Shown piece by piece: positions 36,999 to 45,015 of a stretch of DNA of 64,000 bases. The notes beneath the pieces are model-generated. The model saw only the letters and a program-made list of their open reading frames with translations, was not told where the DNA came from and did no database searches. The stretch comes from Mycolicibacterium sp. CR10 (GTDB taxonomy: Bacteria > Actinomycetota > Actinomycetes > Mycobacteriales > Mycobacteriaceae): positions 1 to 64,000 of the forward strand of contig NZ_STGE01000018.1 in assembly GCF_005222675.1 (NCBI RefSeq), given 5' to 3'. The translations under genes and the position numbers were made by a program. Each line of letters opens with the position of its first letter. Position 1 is the first letter of the stretch.

Positions 36999-37750
36999 GT
37001 CCTGCGCCCTCCATTCACACCGATGACTTGCCCTGTCACGTAGGAGGATTCGTCCTGGCACAGGAAGATGGCGGCATTGGCGATGTCCTCCGGCCGGCCC
37101 GCGCGACGCACGGGGGTGATCTTGGCGAAATGCTCCAGTGACGCCGTGAACCGGCCTTCGTCGATCGCCTTCTCCAACATCGGGGTGACGACCATGCCGG
37201 GAGGAATGGTGTTGACGGTGATCCCCTTCGGACCCAATTCGAGGGCGAGGCTCTTGGTGAAGCCGATGACCCCGGCCTTCGAGCTGACGTACGCGGCCAT
37301 CCGGGATTGTCCACCCTGAGCGCTCGACGACGAGATGTTGACGATGCGGCCCCAATGCGCGTCCACCATGTCGGACAGCACCTCCTGAGTGCAGATGAAC
37401 GGCCCCCTCAGGTTGATCGCCATCACCCGATCCCACTGCTCATCGGTGATCTCGGTGAACTTGCCGAACTGCTCGATCCCGGCGTTGTTGATCAGGATGA
37501 GCACCGGACCCAGGTCCACCCGCACCCGGTCGACTGCTGCCTTCACCTGGCTGCGGTCAGAGACGTCGACGGTGTAACCGGTGACGGTGCCACCCCGACT
37601 GCGCAATCGATCGACCTCAGCCGTGGTCTGGTCGGTGGCGAGATCGAAGATGGCGACCTTGGTGCCGCGGGCGGCGAGCGCCTCGGCGATCGCGAGGCCC
37701 AGGCCCTGCGCACCCCCTGTGACGATGGCGGTGGTGTTCTCGAAAGGCAT
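36995..37750 (-). CDS. Short-chain dehydrogenase/reductase
   Basis: A 251-residue classical SDR. Cofactor motif TGGAQGLGLAIAEALA near residue 11, NNAGIEQFG, catalytic Ser/Tyr/Lys in NISSSSAQGGQSRMAAYVSSK, and LALELGPKGITVNTIPPG. The aspartate in VAIFDLA favours NAD(H). ATG at 37750 restores the normal length and lies 13 bases after the P450 stop. Confidence 0.92.
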   Translation of the reverse strand: MPFENTTAIVTGGAQGLGLAIAEALAARGTKVAIFDLATDQTTAEVDRLRSRGGTVTGYTVDVSDRSQVKAAVDRVRVDLGPVLILINNAGIEQFGKFTEITDEQWDRVMAINLRGPFICTQEVLSDMVDAHWGRIVNISSSSAQGGQSRMAAYVSSKAGVIGFTKSLALELGPKGITVNTIPPGMVVTPMLEKAIDEGRFTASLEHFAKITPVRRAGRPEDIANAAIFLCQDESSYVTGQVIGVNGGRRT

Positions 37751-37763
37751 TGCTGCAGAACTC

Positions 37764-39056
37764 CTACGAGAACTCGATGTGCAGGCGGGTGAGTCCGCGC
37801 AGGATGAACGTGGGCAGGTATCGGTAGTGCCGGGCCCCAGGTGGTCCGTGTTCGTCCTCGTCGATCCAGATGTCGGAGGTTCGGTCCAGCAGGCGGTTGA
37901 GGCTGACCTTCGCCTCGGCACGGGCGAGTGGGGCACCGGGACAACTGTGCGGGCCTCGCCCGAAGGCGATGTGCTGCCGGGCGTTTGACCGGGCGAGGTC
38001 GAACGTGTCGGGATCGGTGAACCTTCGAGGATCCCGGTTGGCTGCGGCATTGTTCAGCATCACCGTCGTGCCCGCAGGCAGCTCCACCCCGCCGACGTCG
38101 ACCGGCACCTTGGCCAGCCGGAAGTCGCCTCGGATCGGACTCTCGACCCGCAGCGCCTCCTCGACGAAGCCCGGAATCAGATTGCGGTCAACACGCAACT
38201 TCGCCTGTAACGCAGAATCTTCGGCGATCATCATCACCGCGGTGCTGAGCAGGCGCACCGTGGTCTCCTGCCCGGCCGCGAACAAATTGGCCGCCACGCA
38301 CACCACATCGTTCACGGGCGGGATGCGCCCGTCCGGGAACAGCGCTGCCGCGAGGCCGGTCAGCACATCGTCGCGCGGGCGCTCACGGCGTTCGGTGATG
38401 TAGTCGGTGAACTTCCCGTAGAGATACTCCAACGGTGAGTGGTGCATCGCGTCGCCGTCACTGCTGCCGATGGTGCCGGTGGAGGTAAGGAGCTGATCCT
38501 TGAAGTCGTTGTGGTCGGATTCGGGCACTCCGAGCAGATCGGCGATGACCAGCATCGCAAACGGATTGCCGAAATCAGCGACGAACTCGCAACCTCCGCC
38601 CGCGAGCGCTTCGTCGAATTGGCGGTCGGCGAGGCACCACATGAACTCCTCATTCTCCTTGAGGCGCTTCGGCGTGATCATCTTCGACAGCAGTGCCCGG
38701 TGGTCCGTGTGCAGCGGCGGATCCAGGGTCGGCAATTGATCGTTGAACGGCAACTCGTCGCGGTGTGCGGCGATGAGGTCGGAGATGTCCTCGCCCTCAA
38801 GGGGAACCGGAAAGCCAGGGAACGGTCCGGTGACCGCGGTGCACGAGGAGAATCGCACGTTGTCGTTGTAGACGGCCACGGCTTCCTCGTAACCGGTGAT
38901 CATCACGACGTCGTGATGAGGTTCCCGGCGCACCGGACACTGTTCACGCAGCGCCGCGAGGTAGTCGTACGGGTCGTGCAGGAGCCGATTGTCGGTGAAG
39001 AAGTCCACGGCGTCCGGGTCCGTTCCGCTGAGGGTGGATGTGTGCGGCTGGGTCAC
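37764..39056 (-). CDS. Cytochrome P450
   Basis: A 430-residue soluble bacterial P450. The I-helix oxygen-activation motif is AGQETT, the ExxR pair is in EEALRVES, and the heme loop FGRGPHSCPGAPLAR carries the axial cysteine. GTG 39056 overlaps the stop of the upstream NTF2-fold gene. No ferredoxin or reductase gene is nearby, so electron partners must come from elsewhere. Substrate unknown. Confidence 0.93.
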   Translation of the reverse strand: MTQPHTSTLSGTDPDAVDFFTDNRLLHDPYDYLAALREQCPVRREPHHDVVMITGYEEAVAVYNDNVRFSSCTAVTGPFPGFPVPLEGEDISDLIAAHRDELPFNDQLPTLDPPLHTDHRALLSKMITPKRLKENEEFMWCLADRQFDEALAGGGCEFVADFGNPFAMLVIADLLGVPESDHNDFKDQLLTSTGTIGSSDGDAMHHSPLEYLYGKFTDYITERRERPRDDVLTGLAAALFPDGRIPPVNDVVCVAANLFAAGQETTVRLLSTAVMMIAEDSALQAKLRVDRNLIPGFVEEALRVESPIRGDFRLAKVPVDVGGVELPAGTTVMLNNAAANRDPRRFTDPDTFDLARSNARQHIAFGRGPHSCPGAPLARAEAKVSLNRLLDRTSDIWIDEDEHGPPGARHYRYLPTFILRGLTRLHIEFS

Positions 39057-39517
39057 TCTGCGGCCCCGGCGCTTTCGAAGTTCGGCACGCTGACCGTGTT
39101 GGGCAATTCCATCTGCAGATAGACCGCGATTCTCCGAAGTTTGTCGTCGGCGTTGAACTCGTAGACCGACACGGTGTTGACCACGCTGTTGAAGTCGCCC
39201 ATGCAACTTCGTTCCTCCAGTTCAAGGAACACTAAATCCGCTGTCTCGGTGATCCGTTGGAACGAGCAGTCCCAGTCCGCTGACACTGCCCAGTTCGTCA
39301 GGAATGCCGCGTACTCGTCCCAGTTCATCACCTCTTTGAACGGGCCGATGCGAACGAACCCCTCGACCGCGATCAACTCGACTAACGGCGCCCAACTGTC
39401 GACCGAGAAGCCGGGATCTTTCGCCTTCTTCACCAGTCGGCTCATCGTTTGGCTGTAGTCCAGCACCACCCGTGACCGTCCGCTCGTCTCGCCGATGACA
39501 TTGTCGATAGTCGTCAC
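39053..39517 (-). CDS. NTF2-fold-like protein of the catabolic operon
   Basis: A 154-residue protein with a hydrophobic and aromatic pattern suggestive of the SnoaL/NTF2 fold (GPFKEVMNWDEYAAFLTNW; VNTVSVYEFNADDKLRRIAV). I recognise no exact family. GTG start overlaps the upstream stop and its own stop overlaps the P450 start, so it belongs to the operon. Confidence 0.6.
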   Translation of the reverse strand: MTTIDNVIGETSGRSRVVLDYSQTMSRLVKKAKDPGFSVDSWAPLVELIAVEGFVRIGPFKEVMNWDEYAAFLTNWAVSADWDCSFQRITETADLVFLELEERSCMGDFNSVVNTVSVYEFNADDKLRRIAVYLQMELPNTVSVPNFESAGAAE

Positions 39518-40038
39518 ACCGTCACCCCCGCGGCGGCCAGTGTCCGCTCCAAGGCCTCGACGTACTCGCCGGTGCCATGGAACGGGCCGTGCACACCGAT
39601 CGCGACATCGAGGAAGGCGTTGTACTCGTCATTGACGTGGGTCTCCCACCGCGTGAGCTCACCCTCGTCGTTCGTCTGCACGAAGCTGTACGAGTAGAAG
39701 CCCATCTTCACACCCTCTTCGGTGTGCCCTTCCCAACGTGTCTTCATCATAAGGCCGTTCGACGCCGGCCAGTAGTCGAAGCCGGCAGGCTTCCAGTCCG
39801 GGAACTTCAGTGAGTACGCCTTGGCCTCCATGGTGGAAGCCTTGGCGGTGTCGGTGGGAAACTCGCTGAAGGGAAATACCTGGTCTCCGGTGAAGTACGG
39901 CGACACGTAGACGCCGTCGTCGGCGAATTTCCATGCGTCAGCGAAGGCTTCGCCGTCCTGCACGCCTTGGCGCAGATAGGCGTCGCGATACGCCTCGGCC
40001 ATCCGGACGTGATGGGCAAGGCGTTGTTCGAGATTCAT
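39514..40038 (-). CDS. NTF2-fold-like protein, possible oxygenase small subunit
   Basis: A 174-residue protein directly after the Rieske oxygenase alpha-subunit gene (41-base gap). The pattern AEAYRDAYLRQ...AFADAWKFADDGVYVSPYFT and FDYWPASNGLMMKTRWEGHT suggests a SnoaL/NTF2 fold. Beta subunits of ring-hydroxylating dioxygenases share this fold, so it may be a small subunit, but the match to that family is not obvious. Confidence 0.55.
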   Translation of the reverse strand: MNLEQRLAHHVRMAEAYRDAYLRQGVQDGEAFADAWKFADDGVYVSPYFTGDQVFPFSEFPTDTAKASTMEAKAYSLKFPDWKPAGFDYWPASNGLMMKTRWEGHTEEGVKMGFYSYSFVQTNDEGELTRWETHVNDEYNAFLDVAIGVHGPFHGTGEYVEALERTLAAAGVTV

Positions 40039-40079
40039 TCGGTCCTTCTTCCAGTGCCGACAAGGGGATGGTTGGGATT

Positions 40080-41450
40080 TCAGCGGTGTGCGGCGTCGGA
40101 CATGTATCGGTCGACGACCGAGTGGAAGTGCGCGATGACGACTTCCTCCTTGACCAGCGTCATGTGGTCGAGCCCGTCGTTGCGCAGGCCCTTCTGCTGA
40201 CGAGGCATCTGCTCGTAATCCTGTTGGAGCGCCTCGAAATACTTGTGGCTTCCCGGCGTATCCACCACGATCGCCACTGCCCGGACTGCGTCCCGAAACT
40301 CCTGCGGCAGATACATGTAGCTGGCCACATGCCAGATACAGCGGTTCGGGTCACCGTCGGGATGCGGCCGCGCCATGATGACGTGGCATTCGCCTGCCCG
40401 CACGGTCATGAAGTAGTTGGGGAAGAGCACCCAGCCCTGGTTGTCGACCATCTGACTGTCGGTCAGGCCGCTGACATCGAGCTCCATGCCGGTCAGCACC
40501 TCACGGGTCGCTTGTTGCAGCAGGGTCCGGGCGGTGACGCCGTCGGAGAACGTTACGTTCCCGTCCGCGTCCTGATACGGCGCGATCAGTTCCTGGAAAC
40601 GCGGAATGACCGCAACGGTCCCGGGGAAGGTCTCAGGCAGCGCCAGGATCCCCGCGACCTGATCCTGCACGCCGGCACCCACCACCTCGAACGGAGCCAT
40701 TGCGGCGCTGTGCTTTTCGAAGAACCGGTACCGGGCGGTCTGAGGGTTGATGTGCAGCACCTGCAGCAGTTGCGGATGGATGCCGTTGATGTGGTAGCCC
40801 TCTTCGAAGGCGTCCATGACGACTTTCCAGTTGCACTCAATGGCCTCGGTGACATCCATGACCGTGGTGAACGTCTCGATGTTGTAGGGCTCGAGAAGGG
40901 TGACGACCTCCTCACCGAGGTAGTCCCGCAGGGTCGACGCTTCAGGGTCCGGGTTGAGGAAGATGAAGCCCGCGAAAGTATCGACCGAGGCCTGGATGAG
41001 CGAGTTCTCGGTCTTGTCGATCGGGCCGGCGAGGTTCTCGCGCAGCATTCCCTTCAATCTGCCGTCGAGGTCGTAGGACCACAGGTGGTACTGGCAGAGG
41101 AATCCGCGCTTGGCGTTGCCGGTCTCGGTCGTGCACAGCGCGTTGCCGCGATGTCGGCAGGCGTTGACGAAACCTCGGAGGACGTCGTCTTTTCCGCGGA
41201 CGATGATGAAGGACTGGTCGAGGATCTCGTATTTCTTCCAGTCACCGGGTTTGGGTAGGTCCTCGACCCGACCCACGATCTGCCACGTCCGCTTCCAGAT
41301 CGCTTCCCGCTCGCGCGCGGCGTACTCCGGGCAGGTGTAGCGGTCGGTGGGGATCGTCATGTTGAACGTCCCGGACTGGACGTCATCCAAGCCCAGGCCT
41401 TGACCCGAAGCGGGGTCGACCCATTCTCCGGGTCGGGTTGACGCTGGCAT
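40080..41450 (-). CDS. Rieske non-heme iron oxygenase, alpha subunit
   Basis: A 456-residue ring-hydroxylating oxygenase large subunit. The Rieske 2Fe-2S site is CRH (Cys98, His100) and CQYH (Cys119, His122). The mononuclear iron site is in DAFEEGYHINGIH, with bridging Asp213 and ligands His220 and His225. ATG 41450 is preceded by GAGGAG. It is the first gene of the operon and likely performs the first oxidation of an aromatic or polycyclic substrate. Ferredoxin and reductase are not encoded here. Confidence 0.92.
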   Translation of the reverse strand: MPASTRPGEWVDPASGQGLGLDDVQSGTFNMTIPTDRYTCPEYAAREREAIWKRTWQIVGRVEDLPKPGDWKKYEILDQSFIIVRGKDDVLRGFVNACRHRGNALCTTETGNAKRGFLCQYHLWSYDLDGRLKGMLRENLAGPIDKTENSLIQASVDTFAGFIFLNPDPEASTLRDYLGEEVVTLLEPYNIETFTTVMDVTEAIECNWKVVMDAFEEGYHINGIHPQLLQVLHINPQTARYRFFEKHSAAMAPFEVVGAGVQDQVAGILALPETFPGTVAVIPRFQELIAPYQDADGNVTFSDGVTARTLLQQATREVLTGMELDVSGLTDSQMVDNQGWVLFPNYFMTVRAGECHVIMARPHPDGDPNRCIWHVASYMYLPQEFRDAVRAVAIVVDTPGSHKYFEALQQDYEQMPRQQKGLRNDGLDHMTLVKEEVVIAHFHSVVDRYMSDAAHR

Positions 41451-41653
41451 CAATGGAGTTCTCCTCAGTCGACGGTAGTCACGGAGTCGAGCGGGTGCGT
41501 CCCGACGAGAGCCGTCCGGTCGAGCCCAGCCGAACGGCGCATCTCGATCTCGGGACGATGTGATCCGACTCACGGTATACATGAGTGAATCGCCGATGCA
41601 AGGGTGTATAAAAGTGTGCAGCGTCACATATCGGCAACTAGAGAGGGCCTGCC
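41451..41653. promoter_or_regulatory. Divergent control region of the catabolic operon
   Basis: The 203-base gap separates the Rieske operon from the plus-strand gene pair. Around 41568-41586 the sequence ACTCA-N9-TGAGT forms an inverted repeat, and TATACA (41577) with TGTATA (41605) a wider one. Either could be the operator of the adjacent TetR regulator. Confidence 0.4.
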
Positions 41654-42247
41654 GTGGCTTATCGACTCGACGTCGTCACCGCTGGGGTTGCGGAGGCGGT
41701 TCGCCGCGCAGGCGGACTGATGTTCGACCGTGCCCTGGCGGGGTGGAAAGTAAGAGTCGTCACCGACGACAGGGCTCATGGTCGAGCGCTGCGCATCCTC
41801 GGCGCCCGTGCCGAACCGCCGGCACATCTCGCGGACGCGCAGTCCCAGCCGGATCGAGTGGTTCGCACCCTGCTCCTACCGGTCGATCAGTTCACTGGCA
41901 ACCGCCGATCCCTTGTGGCGGGGAGCATGAAGACCGAGCCGCCAGCGGAACTTCTCCTCTGGGGGCGGCACGTGGACAGTGAGCTCACGAGCCTCCTACA
42001 CCCTGTGCGGTACGGAATCAGCTCGGCAGCAAGGAGATTCAAGGAAGAAGCGCTCCGCTGCGCCGACCTCGACGGTCTCGTCGAGCCCTGGGAGGAGTTC
42101 TGGGCGAGCAACATCCTCGACCAGACCCCGTTCGGGCATTTCCGACTCGCAGAGCAGAGGTTGAAAGACGCCGAATCGTGGAACGCCGTTGTCGCGCGCA
42201 CTCATGCCCCCCCGGCAAAAGTGGTGGGAGGATCCCCCCATGGCTGA
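41654..42247 (+). CDS. Hypothetical protein upstream of TetR gene
   Basis: A 197-residue soluble protein from GTG 41654 behind a GAGAGG sequence. No domain recognised. The N-terminal LMFDRALAGWKVRVVTDD and RALRILGA and the central WGRHVDSELTSLLHPVRYGI are the distinctive parts. Its last 8 bases overlap the TetR start, so the two are probably expressed together and divergently from the catabolic operon. Confidence 0.65.
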   Translation: MAYRLDVVTAGVAEAVRRAGGLMFDRALAGWKVRVVTDDRAHGRALRILGARAEPPAHLADAQSQPDRVVRTLLLPVDQFTGNRRSLVAGSMKTEPPAELLLWGRHVDSELTSLLHPVRYGISSAARRFKEEALRCADLDGLVEPWEEFWASNILDQTPFGHFRLAEQRLKDAESWNAVVARTHAPPAKVVGGSPHG

Positions 42248-42839
42248 ACGATGGACCAAAGAGCGTCGGATCGAACACACCCGCCAAATTCTGCTCGACG
42301 CCGCTGAGGAAGTCTTCGCCCGAAAAGGTCTCACCGGTGCGGCGCTCGAAGAGATCGCCGACGCCGCGGGATTCAGCCGCGGCATCATTTACTCCCAGTT
42401 CGGCGCGAAGGAGAAGCTCTTTCTGGCGGTCGTCGATCGACAACGTCAGCGGTTCTTGGACGGGTTCGCCGAGGTGATGATGTCCTTTCATCGCCGCAGT
42501 GACGTCGACCTCGACCAACTTGCGCAACGATGGCGCGACCTGAGCAGCGGGACAGACCGTGCGGCACTGGGATACGAGCTGACGTTGTTCCTGCTACGCA
42601 ACCCCGACGCGCGGGACCGAGTAGCCACCCAACGGCTCGAAACCATCCGCGCCCTGGGCGAATTCATCAGCAAGAACGTTGCGCGAATCGGAGGTGCACT
42701 GACAATCGATGCCGAGACGCTGGCCCGTGTGGTCCTGGCCGCCAACGACGGCATCACTCTCGACAGCCATATCGACGGCCAGGATCTGTACCGCCCCTAT
42801 CTACAGCTGGTGATGTCCGCCATCGAGGCTCCGCATTAA
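42240..42839 (+). CDS. TetR-family regulator of the catabolic operon
   Basis: A 199-residue regulator. HTH segment LLDAAEEVFARKGLTGAALE then EIADAAGFSRGIIYSQFGAK is textbook TetR. The ATG at 42240 is preceded by GGGAGG and overlaps the hypothetical gene by 8 bases. Its position, divergent from the Rieske-P450 operon, makes it the likely repressor of that operon, with the ligand an aromatic or polycyclic substrate or CoA thioester. Confidence 0.87.
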   Translation: MAERWTKERRIEHTRQILLDAAEEVFARKGLTGAALEEIADAAGFSRGIIYSQFGAKEKLFLAVVDRQRQRFLDGFAEVMMSFHRRSDVDLDQLAQRWRDLSSGTDRAALGYELTLFLLRNPDARDRVATQRLETIRALGEFISKNVARIGGALTIDAETLARVVLAANDGITLDSHIDGQDLYRPYLQLVMSAIEAPH

Positions 42840-42896
42840 CCGCAATCGGTCCTGCCCAGCAGGCGGTGGTTGAGGTTGTCCCCCCCCCCCTGTAGG

Positions 42897-42997
42897 TTGC
42901 CAAACTCCGTGTCATACGACGATGGCTCTGGCTGCGGGTTTCCTGTCTTGCCACGGAGATGACGAACGAGTTCTTGCCATCTAAATGTCGAATCCTA
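42897..42997. repeat. 101-bp direct repeat, copy A
   Basis: Matches 51779-51879 over 101 bases with no gaps, roughly three-quarters identical by eye, same orientation. On the minus strand both copies encode the pattern RIRHLDGK..F.IS.A..ETRS, then RRM.R.LA, with many differences at third codon positions. This suggests the remnant of a protein gene rather than random DNA. Confidence 0.8.
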
Positions 42998-43118
42998 GAA
43001 CCAGACGGTTGTCCACGAAACACGTGGAAGCGCAGAGCGGCCGGTCTGAGGCAGACATCTAGCTGTGGGTTCTCCCCCTCGCCTTCATCGGCGCTCGATG
43101 CTGACCCAGCGTTCCGAG

Positions 43119-43197
43119 ACTGTCTCATTTCCACGCCGAATTGCTTGGTCGCTGCCCCAACATCGTTAGCGTCCGCGCTGCGCGGTAACGAGACAGT
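43119..43197. repeat. Small element with imperfect terminal inverted repeats
   Basis: ACTGTCTCATTTCC at 43119-43132 and GGTAACGAGACAGT at 43184-43197 are inverted repeats with 12 of 14 positions paired. The 79-base unit looks like a miniature or truncated insertion element end. Confidence 0.45.
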
Positions 43198-43217
43198 GCC
43201 GAATGTGGTTTGGGTCG

Positions 43218-43577
43218 TTAGCCCGGTTGTGTCGATACTGCGGCGGAGATGCGGTCGAGGGCGTCGGTATTCACGCGGTAATAGGCCCATTTGCCGCGTT
43301 GGTCGCGGCTGACGAGGCCGCTGTCGACGAGCAGCTTCATATGGTGCGAGACGGTGGGTTGGCTCAGTCCCAGTGGTTCGGTCAGGTCGCAGATACAGGC
43401 TTCTCCACCGTCAGATGCAGCGATGAGGGATACCAGCTTTACCCGTGCCGGATCGGCGAGCGCTTTGAACACCGACGCGAGGCGTTCGGCGGCAGGGTTG
43501 TCCAGCACGCCGCCAGTCAGCGGTGAACAGCAGGCAGCCACGTCGCTGCGGGTCAACGGTGCGATCGTGGTGGGCAT
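43218..43577 (-). CDS. arsR: ArsR-family metalloregulator (first)
   Basis: A 119-residue winged-helix repressor. Recognition helix LSQPTVSHHMKLL. Thiols suited to As(III)/Sb(III) are Cys16-Cys17 near the N-terminus and Cys61/Cys63 in ACICD, the same arrangement as corynebacterial ArsR. The ATG at 43577 is chosen; another in-frame ATG lies three codons upstream. Divergent from arsO, with operator-like repeats in the 88-base gap. Confidence 0.88.
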   Translation of the reverse strand: MPTTIAPLTRSDVAACCSPLTGGVLDNPAAERLASVFKALADPARVKLVSLIAASDGGEACICDLTEPLGLSQPTVSHHMKLLVDSGLVSRDQRGKWAYYRVNTDALDRISAAVSTQPG

Positions 43578-43595
43578 GGCACCCATGATGCCACA

Positions 43596-43652
43596 CGCAT
43601 TGACAAACATCGATGCGTCGAGCACGATCGAATCCATCGAAGAATGTCGATG
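43596..43652. promoter_or_regulatory. arsR-arsO divergent promoter and ArsR boxes
   Basis: A perfect inverted repeat CATCGA-N6-TCGATG lies at 43635-43652, and CATCGATG occurs at 43609-43616 next to TTGACA. The element CAAACATCGATG resembles CAATATCGATG upstream of the second arsR (51575-51600), so both regulators may share operators. Confidence 0.55.
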
Positions 43653-43665
43653 AGAGGAGTCGAGG

Positions 43666-45015
43666 ATGTCGGAACTGCCCGTCGTAGTGATCGGGGCCGG
43701 ACCGTTGGGTTTGGCGGCGGCCGCGCACCTGCTCGAGCGTGGACTCACACCACTGGTGCTGGAGGCCGGGTCGAGTCCCGCTGCGGCGGTTGAGCAGTGG
43801 GAACACGTCCGCACGTTCTCCCCGTGGCCCGAATTGGTCGACCCCGCGGCTGCCCGGCTGCTCGAGCCGACCGGGTGGACCGCCCACGAGTTGGGGTTCC
43901 CGACCGGTCGGGAGTGGATCGACGGCTACCTGGCACCGTTGGCGGGCGTCTTGGGCACGCGGGTGCAGTACGGCGCGCGAGTGGAGGCGGTATCTCGGCT
44001 CGGTCGGGACCGGCTGGTCAGCCCGGGCCGCGCTGAGACGCCGTTCGTGGTGCACGTGACCAACGCTGACGGCACCGAGTGTCGCGTGCAGGCCCGGGCG
44101 GTCGTCGACGCCTCGGGCACCTGGGGTCAGCCCAACCCTGCTGGCGCGGACGGGGTTCCGGCGATCGGCGAACGTGCCGCAGCGGCCTCGGGCGTGCTGA
44201 CCTACATTCCGCCGACGCTCGCGCAGGCCTCGGCGTTAGCGGGCAAGCACGTGGTGGTGGTCGGCAGCGGGCATTCGGCGATGACCGCGGTGATCCAGCT
44301 CGGCGAGGTGGTGCGCAAGGATCCGTCGACGTCGGTGACGTGGGTGCTGCGCCGCGGGGTTTCCGAGGACACCTTCGGCGGTGGTGCTGCCGATGAATTG
44401 CCCCAGCGCGGTGCTCTGGGTGTGCGATCCAAGGAAGCGGTCGAGGCGGGGCGGGTGTCGTTGTCGACCGGGTTCCGTAGCGAGCGTGTCGATCTGGTCG
44501 ACGGGCGTGCGGTGCTCACCGCGGAGGACGGCCGTGGTTTGTCGCCGGCGGATCACGTGGTGGTGCTGACCGGGTTCCGGCCGGATCTGTCGTTCTTGTC
44601 GGAGATGCGCATCGAACTGGACACGATCCTGCAGGCCCCGGTCAACTTGGCTGGCTCGATCGATCCAAACATGCACTCCTGCGGCAGCGTGCTGCCGCAC
44701 GGTGCCGCCGAGTTGGCGCACCCGGAACCGAACCTGTACATCGTGGGCATGAAGTCCTACGGGCGCGCCCCGACGTTCCTGGCGATGACCGGCTACGAAC
44801 AGGTCCGCAGCATCGCCGCCGAACTGGTCGGCGACCACGAGGCTGCACGACGGGTCGAGCTGACGCTGCCCGACACCGGGGTGTGCAACGGAGCAGGCTT
44901 GTTCGACGACCCGCAGGGCGAGAATGCTGGCGGCGGATGCTGCGGGCCGGCCCCGGCATCGCAGCCGGTGTCGCTGCAATCGTCCCCGTTGTCGCTCAAC
45001 CTCATTGGCGGATGA
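43666..45015 (+). CDS. arsO: ArsO-like flavin-dependent monooxygenase
   Basis: A 449-residue FAD/NAD(P)-binding protein of the type found in actinobacterial ars clusters as ArsO. FAD motif VVVIGAGPLGLAAAAHLLER at the N-terminus and a second dinucleotide motif HVVVVGSGHSAMTAV near residue 199. The C-terminus has the cysteine pair NAGGGCCGPAP, possibly metalloid-binding. It probably oxidises an arsenical, but its reaction is not established. ATG behind GAGG, and its stop overlaps the MFS gene (ATGA). Confidence 0.82.
   Translation: MSELPVVVIGAGPLGLAAAAHLLERGLTPLVLEAGSSPAAAVEQWEHVRTFSPWPELVDPAAARLLEPTGWTAHELGFPTGREWIDGYLAPLAGVLGTRVQYGARVEAVSRLGRDRLVSPGRAETPFVVHVTNADGTECRVQARAVVDASGTWGQPNPAGADGVPAIGERAAAASGVLTYIPPTLAQASALAGKHVVVVGSGHSAMTAVIQLGEVVRKDPSTSVTWVLRRGVSEDTFGGGAADELPQRGALGVRSKEAVEAGRVSLSTGFRSERVDLVDGRAVLTAEDGRGLSPADHVVVLTGFRPDLSFLSEMRIELDTILQAPVNLAGSIDPNMHSCGSVLPHGAAELAHPEPNLYIVGMKSYGRAPTFLAMTGYEQVRSIAAELVGDHEAARRVELTLPDTGVCNGAGLFDDPQGENAGGGCCGPAPASQPVSLQSSPLSLNLIGG

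Larger units (their letters stand above)
42840..43217. other. Gene-free stretch at left edge of arsenic island
   Basis: Holds an 11-base C-run (42880-42890), copy A of the 101-bp repeat (42897-42997), and a small inverted repeat element (43119-43197). I see no intact gene. Open frames here lack codon pattern except the short stretch inside the repeat. Confidence 0.6.

Noticed and set aside
42754..43290. 178-residue minus-strand frame across the left repeat
   Set aside because: Outside the 35 residues shared with copy B it shows no recognisable domain and includes antisense of the TetR gene, so it is not called as a gene.
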